From Anaerolineaceae bacterium (GTDB lineage: Bacteria > Chloroflexota > Anaerolineae > Aggregatilineales > Phototrophicaceae): DNA of 64,000 nt. The number at the start of each line of letters is the position of its first letter. Position 1 is the stretch's first letter. The position numbers and the translations under genes are program-made. The stretch lies in contig WGMX01000014.1 in assembly GCA_016124855.1 (NCBI GenBank), positions 62,001 through 126,000 on the forward strand. The letters run 5' to 3'. The notes beneath the pieces are model-generated. The model saw only the letters and a program-made list of their open reading frames with translations, ran no database searches and was not told the DNA's origin. This document shows, one piece after another, positions 1-7,210 of this stretch.

Positions 1-139
1 CGATTGTGGGCAGCACGTAGATATATCTAGCGCTCACAACTGCATCTTTAAGTTGGCTCAGATTGACCTGCGATGCAATAAAGTAAAGTGCTGCTAGGCT
101 GACTATTAGCCCTAGTAAACCGACGCGCCAGCGTTTCAA
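1..139 (-). CDS. Partial membrane protein, lysylphosphatidylglycerol-synthase-TM / flippase-like family (5' end)
   Basis: Read leftward from a TTG at 139, the frame stays open to the window edge and encodes about 46 residues beginning MKRWRVGLLGLIVSLAAL, followed by an ASQVNLSQLKDAV stretch and an ARYIYVLPTI segment. A basic N-terminus, one hydrophobic helix, then a 'xL..A...A.Y.YLLP' motif is the usual opening of the UPF0104/LPG-synthase transmembrane family, polytopic proteins that handle lipids or lipid-linked substrates. An AGGAAAGG ribosome-binding site lies 11 bases before the TTG, and a TAA stop upstream in the same frame limits the start. Only the first membrane helix is visible, so the family call rests on a short match and the exact substrate cannot be told. 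Confidence 0.55.
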   Translation of the reverse strand, partial: MKRWRVGLLGLIVSLAALYFIASQVNLSQLKDAVVSARYIYVLPTI

Positions 140-239
140 GCGTTTCAGTGCCTTTCCTTGACAACCTACACAAGAAAGGCATTATACTATCCTCCGTAAA
201 CCCCTGCCGAGACTCAACTCCACTTGCATGTGCCTGTTC

Positions 240-268
240 TTGACATCACTCCCCCAACACCCTATAAT
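240..268 (+). promoter_or_regulatory. Consensus sigma-70-type promoter of tRNA-Gly
   Basis: TTGACA at 240-245 and TATAAT at 263-268 are separated by exactly 17 bases. Both hexamers are perfect consensus. The tRNA begins 11 bases after the -10 box, which fits a transcription start at or just before the mature 5' end. Confidence 0.9.
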
Positions 269-279
269 TCCACGTATTC

Positions 280-352
280 GCGGGTGTAGCTCAGTTGGTA
301 GAGCGTTTGCTTCCCAAGCAAAATGTCACGGGTTCGAGTCCCGTTACCCGCT
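280..352 (+). tRNA. tRNA-Gly, anticodon CCC
   Basis: The 73-base sequence folds as a standard cloverleaf. The acceptor stem GCGGGTG pairs with TACCCGC (one G-T wobble), the D arm is GCTC-AGTTGGTA-GAGC, the anticodon stem TTTGC/GCAAA carries the loop TTCCCAA, and the T arm is ACGGG-TTCGAGT-CCCGT. Loop positions 34-36 read CCC, so the tRNA decodes GGG (glycine). The discriminator base is U, common for bacterial tRNA-Gly; CCA is not encoded. A strong consensus promoter precedes it and no second tRNA follows. An AT-rich accessory gene cluster starts directly after the 3' end. Confidence 0.95.
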
Positions 353-472
353 TTTCAGATTTATCCCATCTTCTTCACCTTCAATCATTTCTACTTCAAA
401 TCAATCATCCAGCTAAATTATCCCCAAAAGCTTCTTACTCAATCCAAAACTGAAAAATAACTGAATCTTCCA

Positions 473-526
473 AAGAAGTATTGAATGAAATTTCATTCAA
501 TCGTAGTATTGATTGAAATACTTCTT
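473..526. promoter_or_regulatory. Nested palindromes upstream of the 541-2302 cluster, candidate operator
   Basis: Positions 481-500 form a perfect 20-bp palindrome (TTGAATGAAA followed by TTTCATTCAA). It is framed by a perfect 10-bp inverted repeat, AAGAAGTATT at 473-482 and AATACTTCTT at 517-526. A third hairpin option exists, GTATT 506-510 with AATAC 517-521. The motif TATTGA(A/T)TGAAA occurs in both halves. The block ends 14 bases before the ATG at 541, with AGGGG between as ribosome-binding site. Position and symmetry suggest a regulator-binding site or leader hairpin; no regulator gene is visible nearby. Confidence 0.6.
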
Positions 527-540
527 ATAGGGGATGCGTT

Positions 541-1089
541 ATGAATGATAGTCCAACCAATATTCCACCAACACCATTAAAAATAATTATCTCCTCGCTC
601 ATTGTCCTATTTGTGGTCATACCTGTACTGGCAGTCGTAAAATCAGGTCAGATGGGGTCAATTCCAACGGTTGTAGCTGGTGGGCTTACATTCGTCGTAA
701 TATTCTTTGGGTTGATGTTTTTGCACCGCATCATTCTGTGGATTCATTATCGTTTTTATTGGTATGTAGCTGCTGTTGTTTATGCAATATTTTTTATGGT
801 TGGCATAATTATCGCCTTTAACGTCTCCAGCTCGCCAAGATTTGCAGTTCTAGACACACTTCCCAATTGGGTGAATAATTTCTTCCTGTTCGGGGCAATT
901 GTTAGCTTGGTTGTCATAGCCTTTGTTTTTGGACGTAGATCTGCATCTCATACACCAGTTGTGAATCCACCAACTGCTCCCACCGCTCCCTCTGTTTCTA
1001 CTCCACAAACGCAGGTACCGAATCCAGCTCAACAGGTTGCTGCTCGTAAGCAAGGCTTAGGTATAGGTCCTACTAAAGGAAGTCCGTGA
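541..1089 (+). CDS. Four-helix membrane protein with Pro/Thr-rich tail, unknown function
   Basis: The 182-residue product is not a family I recognise. Four hydrophobic segments are visible at about residues 13-33, 40-61, 72-94 and 110-131. They are followed by a hydrophilic tail rich in Pro, Thr and Gln (about 138-170) ending in a Gly/Lys stretch. The start ATG has AGGGG upstream and follows the palindromic block at 473-526. The stop codon overlaps the GTG start of the next small membrane gene (GTGA), so the two are very likely co-translated. The cluster sits directly downstream of a tRNA gene and is visibly AT-rich, both common in horizontally acquired islands. It is the first gene of a putative three-gene unit with the effector-like gene at 1451. 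Confidence 0.75.
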   Translation: MNDSPTNIPPTPLKIIISSLIVLFVVIPVLAVVKSGQMGSIPTVVAGGLTFVVIFFGLMFLHRIILWIHYRFYWYVAAVVYAIFFMVGIIIAFNVSSSPRFAVLDTLPNWVNNFFLFGAIVSLVVIAFVFGRRSASHTPVVNPPTAPTAPSVSTPQTQVPNPAQQVAARKQGLGIGPTKGSP

Positions 1090-1369
1090 GGGAAATTATC
1101 GCTGACAATATAAAATACATTCGCTGGGCTGCTGGTGTTCTGAAAGTCATTATGGTAATTAATATCATTCTCGGATTAATAACCTTCGTTGGTAGCTTGC
1201 TCTTACCTATCGGGGTAGTTTTAAATGGCAGTGCCACCGGCACAATAGTTGGACTTACAGTTAATTTTGGAACGCTGATGTCGATAGCTGTGAATGTTTT
1301 TTTACATATATAGCTGCACGAGTTTTAGAACTATTGGCTGATGTTGTATATCATCTCCTTCGGACTTAG
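1086..1369 (+). CDS. Small membrane protein, apparently completed by a -1 frameshift
   Basis: Translation from the GTG at 1086 (overlapping the previous stop) gives 75 residues with two hydrophobic segments and stops at TAG 1311-1313. Just before the stop is a run of seven T followed by A. The bases 1298-1304 read T TTT TTA in frame, a canonical -1 slippery heptamer. Slipping back one base at codon 73 continues the frame as TYIAARVLELLADVV and on to TAG 1367-1369, for a 94-residue product with a plausible amphipathic C-terminus. The second part looks like genuine coding sequence. The shift could be programmed, due to transcriptional slippage on the T run, a recent inactivating indel, or a base-calling error. 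I see no strong downstream stimulatory hairpin. Function unknown. Confidence 0.55.
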
Positions 1370-1450
1370 CACCAACAAGTGGGAACAAATTCACAATAAT
1401 AAGTCCTAAGAGCAACTACTTTGCCTAAGATATCAAATAAGGGAAATTAA

Positions 1451-2302
1451 ATGTCGAAGGTCACAAAGTCACCTGAAATCTGTTTTATCGTTTCCCCTAT
1501 CGGAAAGTCTGAGTCTCCAACGCGACTTCGCGCGGACGAAGTTCTGGAATTTATCATTAGACCAGCTCTTGAAGAAACAGGATATAAAGGTATTCGAGCA
1601 GATGCCATTGTTGAACCCGGGGTTATTACCACCGACATGATAAATCATCTGCTAGAAGCACCGCTAGTTATTGCTGATCTGACTGAACATAATCCAAATG
1701 TCTATTACGAGATAGGTGTTAGACACTCCTTTAATAAACCAGTCATTTTGATAAGCGAGGAAACAGACACACCTTTTGACCTCCAAACTGTCCGAACAAT
1801 TCATTTCAATCATAAAAGCTTGACAAGTGCCAATCACTGTAAACGCCAAATTATTGAACAAATAAAAGCGATTAAGGAGGACTCAAAAAAACTTACCAAC
1901 CCAATTTCGCAAGTCGCTACCTTCCAAGCCTTTGAACACAGTGACCAGCCAATCGAACAAATGATGTATCAATTACAGGATCAGATCACAAGAATGAATT
2001 TGCATCTTCGACAAATAGAACGGAACACATCACGCTCATATGTTGACAATCCTGCGGCATTCTTTGCGAACACACCGCTATCGGAAAATGTGTGGAGTGA
2101 TAAAGCACGTCAAATACTTAGGCATGAAATCGAATCTAGAAAAGGTCAACTCAGTCCAGATATTGAACGATACGTGTACAGACTGCTTGACTCAAACGTC
2201 CCATTAGATCCTAGTGAGATAAGTTTAATTTTCAAGCAAAATCTCGAAGATAGTGATTATAAGAGTAATGAGAAAAATGACGGATTTATTATGGATGAAT
2301 GA
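1451..2302 (+). CDS. Nucleoside 2-deoxyribosyltransferase-like protein, predicted nucleotide-acting effector
   Basis: The 283-residue product opens with CFIVSPIGKSESPTRLRADE and continues with a segment IIRPALEETGYKGIRADAI, a VITTDMINHLLEAPLVIADL stretch and HNPNVYYEIGVRHSFNKPVI. This order matches the nucleoside-deoxyribosyltransferase/TIR-like Rossmannoid proteins often found in bacterial conflict and antiphage loci. Residues 1-150 form that domain. The remaining 130 residues are charged, with a probable coiled coil near 165-195 and no family I recognise. The start has AAGGGA upstream. It lies 81 bases after the frameshifted membrane gene on the same strand, suggesting a membrane-plus-effector unit. 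The family's usual chemistry is cleavage or transfer at N-glycosidic bonds; activity here is an inference. Confidence 0.7.
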   Translation: MSKVTKSPEICFIVSPIGKSESPTRLRADEVLEFIIRPALEETGYKGIRADAIVEPGVITTDMINHLLEAPLVIADLTEHNPNVYYEIGVRHSFNKPVILISEETDTPFDLQTVRTIHFNHKSLTSANHCKRQIIEQIKAIKEDSKKLTNPISQVATFQAFEHSDQPIEQMMYQLQDQITRMNLHLRQIERNTSRSYVDNPAAFFANTPLSENVWSDKARQILRHEIESRKGQLSPDIERYVYRLLDSNVPLDPSEISLIFKQNLEDSDYKSNEKNDGFIMDE

Positions 2303-2526
2303 ATTATCAAATTTATCATCATCCATATAAGCAATTTAAAGGTTTGCGATAGTACATCAACAATAGAGATAGCTGAAGAAAATGTACGTTTACAATAGTA
2401 TAAGCTTATTAAAATATTATTCTCGTCCATCATTTCCTATCCACATGAAGTAGAACTATATTTATGTTCCTCTCAAAATCACTCTAAACAGTTTCCAAAT
2501 GATTTATCAACGTTGCTTATCAATTT

Positions 2527-2925
2527 TCTCCCTCAAAATGGTTAGTAAACTCATCTGCAAAGAGTTACATTTTGGTAACCCATTCCAATAACATTCGTGC
2601 TACAATAATTAATCTCTGTGTCACAGTGTCTTGGAGTCTTTGGATTAAATTGTATTGCTTTTCACTTTGCACCCTTGCCTCCTTGCGACTTTGCGTTGAG
2701 TCTTTCGTATTTGCATTTGTCTTTGCAGTTTCGGCGGATCGCTCCCTCGCAGCCCCTGCAACAGCAGGACACTGACGACGCGGCGGCCATACCCGAACAA
2801 TCCGCTGCACTCAGCGGCATCAGCCGAGCCAGCCACCTCGCAACTGCGTCAATTCAGCGGATATACGCGAGCATCCCGCCTCTCATTTCGGCGGTCAATG
2901 TGCAAAATTTGCCATAACTGCAAAA
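2527..2925. repeat. Dispersed decaying element, copy A
   Basis: This stretch fills most of the gap between the accessory cluster and the GH2 gene. Its leader (2527-2605) shares TCTCCCTCA, then GTAAACTC, AGAGTTACATTTTGGTAACC and TGCTACAATA with copies at 5261 and 22709. The middle has CTGTGTCACAGTGTCTT and low-complexity CTTTGCG-type sequence, as in copy B. The GC-rich tail ends with TCATTTCGGCGG and an ATGTGCAAAATTTGCC-type motif shared with copy C. Short frames across it have no protein-like features. TGCTACAAT resembles an extended -10 element. It looks like a degraded non-autonomous mobile element. Confidence 0.6.
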
Positions 2926-2971
2926 CGAATTTCTTAGTCCATCTCGGTTTTTTGGGAGTCCCGCAGATGCT

Positions 2972-5086
2972 CTAAGTAGCCCTCAAGTTTAATGAGTTAG
3001 AAGCTCTCAGTGTGCCGTCTGACGCTCGAACCTCAACTGTCAAACGCGCTGCCCCACGATAGTCCGGCATGGTGAATGAGAGCGGAACTAGATTGGTAAC
3101 GCTATAAGGTGTCAAGGTCAGTGTGCCATAACTGCCACTGAGCAGCGTCTTTGGTTCTCCACTGATGCTCTCCAGCCGCCAATCGACTACGGCGGTTGAT
3201 AATGCGGGCTGACCATACGCACTAATGAAAATCGGCACATCAATGACCTGTCCGCTTTTTACAAACGGCTTACCATGATAATCTAGACCAATAAAATCGG
3301 GGGTGTTGATGGTCGCGAAGTCATAAGTGATTTTTTTGACTGTGCGATCATAGCGGGCTAGGCCAGCCAATTCGTGTTCAATATCGTACAGCTCTGTATA
3401 GGTGTAGCCGATTAATCCCCCATGACGGCGGATTTCCGTTGTCTGCCACTGAAAGTCAACCGGACGTTCTTCGCCCCAACCCGTTCCATATTCGCTCACC
3501 ATGAGCGGCTGCCGACTGTACCGCTGCCCTTGGGCGAAGAAAGGATGACCCAATACAGTCACGTCCATCGGTGCGGTTTCCAACTGGGATAGGTAATCGT
3601 TCCACTCATAAGTATTGTCGGTATATTTATGAGAATCGGCGATGTCGGTTGTCACATGTCGCCAGCCAGAATTGTCCACGATTAGGCGTGTGGAATCCCA
3701 AGCTTTGATTTGCTGATAAAGGTCGCTCAGATATTGTTGCACATCCGTATCGCTACGAAATTCCAATCCCCACGATTCGTTATAAGGACTCCAAATAACA
3801 ATTGAAGGATGATTGTAGTCACGCTCGATCATAGCTTGCAAATCATGCATCAGTCGTTCACGGGCAACAGTCGTAAATTTCACCGGACAGGGAACATCAT
3901 TCCATAAAAGCATACCCAGCCGATCCGCCCAATAAGCCCAGCGTGGATCTTCAATCTTGAGATGCATACGCAGGCCGTTAAAGCCCATTTGCTTGGCTAA
4001 TGTGATGTCAGCCTTGAGTGCTTCATCGCTCGGTGCGGTATAAAGTCCATCAGACCAATAGCCCTGTACCAGCGCCGACCTGAGATAGATCGGATGCCCA
4101 TTGAGAAGGATATTTTCCCCACTCACTTCGATCCTGCGCATACCGAAATAGGTATGGACGACATCCGGAGATTGTCCGGCTGCGGTCAACTTCAACTCAA
4201 CAGTATAAAGATTTGGGGTTTCGGGTTCCCATAATAAGGGTCTGCTGAGGTCGAAAGTTATGGTAAAGGTTTGCCGCGTATTCGTTTTGTCAATCACAAG
4301 CTGTTGACTGTGTGAAACGCTGCGTTCATCAGGGGATTGAACTGTGATTTGAAGGTCTACGTTTTCGGACAGCGGCGATTCAACCGTGACCGCCATCATC
4401 GCTCTTGAGTTCGGCACATCCGGGGTGATGTGTACCTGAGTGATATAAGCGGCGGGTCGTGCTTCTAACCAGACTGTCTGCCATATGCCACTAACCGTCG
4501 TGAAATCCACGTCATCCCACGGATTGGGTGGATTGCTGCTTTGTTTGCCGTGCGGAATTTCCGAAAGATCAGCGGGGTCTTCAACTCTCACCACAACCTG
4601 ATTTTCTCCCGTAATCAACTGATCTGTGATGTCGAACTCAAACGGTGTATACCCACCTTCATGCTCACCGGCGAGCTGACCATTGATCCAAACCTGTGCC
4701 TGATAATCGACAGCGCCAAAGTGCAGCACAACGCGCTGATTGGCCCACGTCTCTGGAATAATAAACGTCTGGCGATACCACGCCACACTGTACTGAGCAG
4801 ATTCGGTAATCCCTGAAAGCGCGCTTTGCCATGCAAACGGGACAAGAATCGACTGTTGCAAAGCCTCACTATGAAGATCAAACCATTTCTGTTCGAGTCC
4901 CAACTGATCAGGATCAAATGCGAAAGCCCATGTCCCATTCAAATTCAACCAGTCCTCGCGTTGGAAATCCGGTCGCGGATATTCTTCACGTGGAATTATG
5001 GCTGTTTCGCGTACATTCCATGCTGACTCTGCGCTGCCTACCGTAAAGCAAAATAATATCATGAGCGGCATCAGTAAACGCATCAT
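2972..5086 (-). CDS. Secreted glycoside hydrolase family 2 enzyme (beta-galactosidase/glucuronidase-like)
   Basis: The product (about 704 residues) begins with a signal peptide (MMRLLMPLMILFCFTVGSAES) and then the GH2 sugar-binding domain with PREEYPRPDFQREDW and LNGTW. A beta-sandwich linker follows, then a TIM barrel. The acid/base Glu is in SPYNESWG (about residue 437) and the nucleophile Glu in VSEYGTGWGEE (about 532), both at GH2 positions, so the enzyme is probably active on exported beta-linked sugars. The frame is also open from a GTG at 5098, but GGGGAG before ATG-ATG (5086, 5083) favours a later start. The FGGY kinase and solute-binding gene upstream on the same strand suggest carbohydrate use, but repeat copy B separates them, so they are not one simple operon. 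Exact substrate unknown. Confidence 0.88.
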   Translation of the reverse strand: MMRLLMPLMILFCFTVGSAESAWNVRETAIIPREEYPRPDFQREDWLNLNGTWAFAFDPDQLGLEQKWFDLHSEALQQSILVPFAWQSALSGITESAQYSVAWYRQTFIIPETWANQRVVLHFGAVDYQAQVWINGQLAGEHEGGYTPFEFDITDQLITGENQVVVRVEDPADLSEIPHGKQSSNPPNPWDDVDFTTVSGIWQTVWLEARPAAYITQVHITPDVPNSRAMMAVTVESPLSENVDLQITVQSPDERSVSHSQQLVIDKTNTRQTFTITFDLSRPLLWEPETPNLYTVELKLTAAGQSPDVVHTYFGMRRIEVSGENILLNGHPIYLRSALVQGYWSDGLYTAPSDEALKADITLAKQMGFNGLRMHLKIEDPRWAYWADRLGMLLWNDVPCPVKFTTVARERLMHDLQAMIERDYNHPSIVIWSPYNESWGLEFRSDTDVQQYLSDLYQQIKAWDSTRLIVDNSGWRHVTTDIADSHKYTDNTYEWNDYLSQLETAPMDVTVLGHPFFAQGQRYSRQPLMVSEYGTGWGEERPVDFQWQTTEIRRHGGLIGYTYTELYDIEHELAGLARYDRTVKKITYDFATINTPDFIGLDYHGKPFVKSGQVIDVPIFISAYGQPALSTAVVDWRLESISGEPKTLLSGSYGTLTLTPYSVTNLVPLSFTMPDYRGAARLTVEVRASDGTLRASNSLNLRAT

Positions 5087-5260
5087 CACACTCCCCACCT
5101 TATCGTCTTTAGAGCTCGTATGATACCTTAGGAGCAGAGCTTAAGCTCGGGTTATCATGAAGAAGAAATGTATCCCAAATAAATGCCAATAATACCCATC
5201 ACATCAAACCGCTTTCTAACCATCCATCATCCTGAACCGCTCAATTAATCTTTCAATATC

Positions 5261-5560
5261 ATTGATAAACTCGTCACGAAACAGTTACATTTTGGTCACC
5301 CTTCCCTCCTGTATTCTGCTATTATGTAGTTATCTGTGTGTCACTGTGTCTTTGAGTCTGTGTGTTAAACCGTGTTGCTTTTTACTTTGCAGTTTCGGCA
5401 GATTGCTCCCTCGCAACCACCGCAACAGTACAACACCGACGACGCGGCGGACACACCCGACCAATCCGCTGCACACAGCGGTATCAGCCGAGCCAACCGC
5501 CTTGCCACTCTGTCCATTCAGCGCAATATGCAAAATCTGCTGGGGTCACCAAAAGAATCT
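5261..5560. repeat. Dispersed decaying element, copy B
   Basis: The leader has TAAACTCGTCACGAAACAG, TTACATTTTGGT and a TGCTATTATG extended -10-like box at 5318-5327, matching copies A and C. It then carries CTGTGTGTCACTGTGTCTTT and a GC-rich segment almost colinear with copy A (TTTCGGC, GCTCCCTCGCA, GACGACGCGGCGG, CAATCCGCTGCAC, ATCAGCCGAGCCA). Its tail CAATATGCAAAATCTGC is shared with copy C. It has no intact reading frame and abuts the 3' end of the FGGY kinase gene, whose last codons lie just beyond it. Confidence 0.6.
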
Positions 5561-5573
5561 CATTGCTCGTCTA

Positions 5574-7034
5574 TCAATCTAAATCAACATCGTATAACCG
5601 TCGATACAAATTAGCCTGTCGTTCGCCCGCTGCACTCATTCGTAATACATTTTCTGGCTCAGGGGTAAAGGTACGCGCTGATACCGGTACATACTCACCG
5701 AGAGGCATCTGATAAACCACCTGAGCCAATAACAATGCGACTCCATGCGCCGTCGGTTCAGATTCTTTAACAAGTTTTACATGACGATTAATGGCGTTAC
5801 AGATCATCTGCGTCCACACAGGTGACGACACTGCCCCCCCACCCCCGACATAGATTGTGTCAGGAATACTGGGCAATTGTCGCGCAATCAACGCCAGCCG
5901 GAGAGCCACACCTTCCAAAGCTGACTGTAAAATATCCGTAGGCGTTGTAGAAAGGCGCAACCCATGTAAAGTTCCACTGGCACCGCTGTTCCAACCCGGA
6001 CTTCGTTCACCATTAAAAAGAGGCAGGCAGGTCAAACCATGTGAATCAGCGCCTCGCCCCATAATTTCTTCTTGGGCACGCTCAAAATCCAAAGATGGGA
6101 ATGTCGTCTTGATCCACTGGAAAACATTCCCGCCTTCGCTGGTCGCTCCCCCCATCAAATGATGATCCTTATCAAGCCGATAAGCCCACAACCCTTTTGG
6201 AACCACCAGCACCTGCTCGGAGGCAGGATATAAAATGCGTAACGCCGCAGTAGTACCAATCGTCACTGCAAGCGCATCCGGTGTGGACGCTCCCATACCC
6301 ACGTTCGCTACAGCCCCATCACCCACCGCTAGATAAAATGGAACCTCTCGCAATGCGGGCCACCGTGAGGCATAGGCTGGCACTAAACCGGATTGCGCGT
6401 TCGTAAAATCCTCAAGTGGAGGGAAATAGTTCTGTGTTAAACCCAAAACCGCTAACCATTCCCTATCCCAATCCAATGCTTGCCGGTTGAGTAAACCACT
6501 CCACGATGCAACCGAAAAACTGCACGCCGCTTCTCCAAACCAATCAGCATATAAATAACTTCCAAAATCTACCCAGCGATCAACCATCGAAAAAACATGA
6601 GCCTGAGTCCGCCTCAGCCAATGCAATCTCGCCGGATGATAAGCCGTGTGCAACCGGCAGCCTGTGCGCTGATGAACATCCTCCATGTCAACAGTTTTCG
6701 AAAGGATTTCAACATCTTCGCTGTTCCGCGTATCGCCATAGGTATAAACAGGGGTAAGTGCCTTGCTTGCTCGATCAACGCCCATCATATTACTGACAAA
6801 GGTCGCCATACCCACTGCCCGAATACGCTTTGCCGAGGGATGAGTAAGTGCCTCGTCTATGCACTGCTCCACCAGCATTTTCAAATAATCAGCGTCAATT
6901 GACGAACCACCATCAGATGTTAGGTCAAAATGGTATTTGCGAGATACCGCACTGCCTTCAATCAAATTTGCGTCTTGATCAAACAAAACAGCACGGGTCG
7001 AAGAACTTCCAATATCAATAGCCAGAAACGTCAT
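5574..7034 (-). CDS. FGGY-family carbohydrate kinase (gluconokinase/xylulokinase-like)
   Basis: The 486-residue product begins MTFLAIDIGSSSTRAVLFD, the ATP-binding phosphate-1 motif of FGGY sugar kinases. Later motifs fit the family: a YTYGDTRN segment, ADWFGEAACSFSVASWSGLL, GDGAVANVGMG, TIGTTAALR, and near the C-terminus a GGGGAVSSPVWTQMI adenosine-binding loop. Length is normal for the family (480-510). It phosphorylates a sugar or sugar acid in the cytoplasm at ATP cost. The sequence before the FGGY region resembles gluconokinase-type members more than glycerol kinase, but the substrate is not fixed by what can be seen. It lies downstream of the two-domain solute-binding gene, with a strong terminator between, so the two are probably separate transcripts. 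Confidence 0.85.
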   Translation of the reverse strand: MTFLAIDIGSSSTRAVLFDQDANLIEGSAVSRKYHFDLTSDGGSSIDADYLKMLVEQCIDEALTHPSAKRIRAVGMATFVSNMMGVDRASKALTPVYTYGDTRNSEDVEILSKTVDMEDVHQRTGCRLHTAYHPARLHWLRRTQAHVFSMVDRWVDFGSYLYADWFGEAACSFSVASWSGLLNRQALDWDREWLAVLGLTQNYFPPLEDFTNAQSGLVPAYASRWPALREVPFYLAVGDGAVANVGMGASTPDALAVTIGTTAALRILYPASEQVLVVPKGLWAYRLDKDHHLMGGATSEGGNVFQWIKTTFPSLDFERAQEEIMGRGADSHGLTCLPLFNGERSPGWNSGASGTLHGLRLSTTPTDILQSALEGVALRLALIARQLPSIPDTIYVGGGGAVSSPVWTQMICNAINRHVKLVKESEPTAHGVALLLAQVVYQMPLGEYVPVSARTFTPEPENVLRMSAAGERQANLYRRLYDVDLD

Positions 7035-7121
7035 GTTTCCTCTAATTTCCTCGATAATCCAGTAAGGAATTCGAAGTCATTATAACGCGCCTGAATATCG
7101 GTTTCAGCAAGTCCAGCTTAC

Positions 7122-7159
7122 AAAAAGAGCATCGTAGATAACAATTATCTACGATGCTC
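7122..7159 (-). terminator. Rho-independent terminator of the double solute-binding gene
   Basis: A perfect 15-bp stem (GAGCATCGTAGATAA 7127-7141 with its complement 7145-7159) closes a 3-base loop. Read leftward it is followed by a T run (7126-7122). It lies 52 bases past the stop of the 7211-9844 gene. Confidence 0.85.
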
Positions 7160-7210
7160 TCATTGGAATTCACCAGCCTAACAGACAAACTTTCCGGCTT
7201 AATCTCTCGC

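Noticed and set aside
2572-2917. Several small frames in repeat copy A
   Set aside because: All lie in low-complexity and repeat sequence, on both strands, with no family features.
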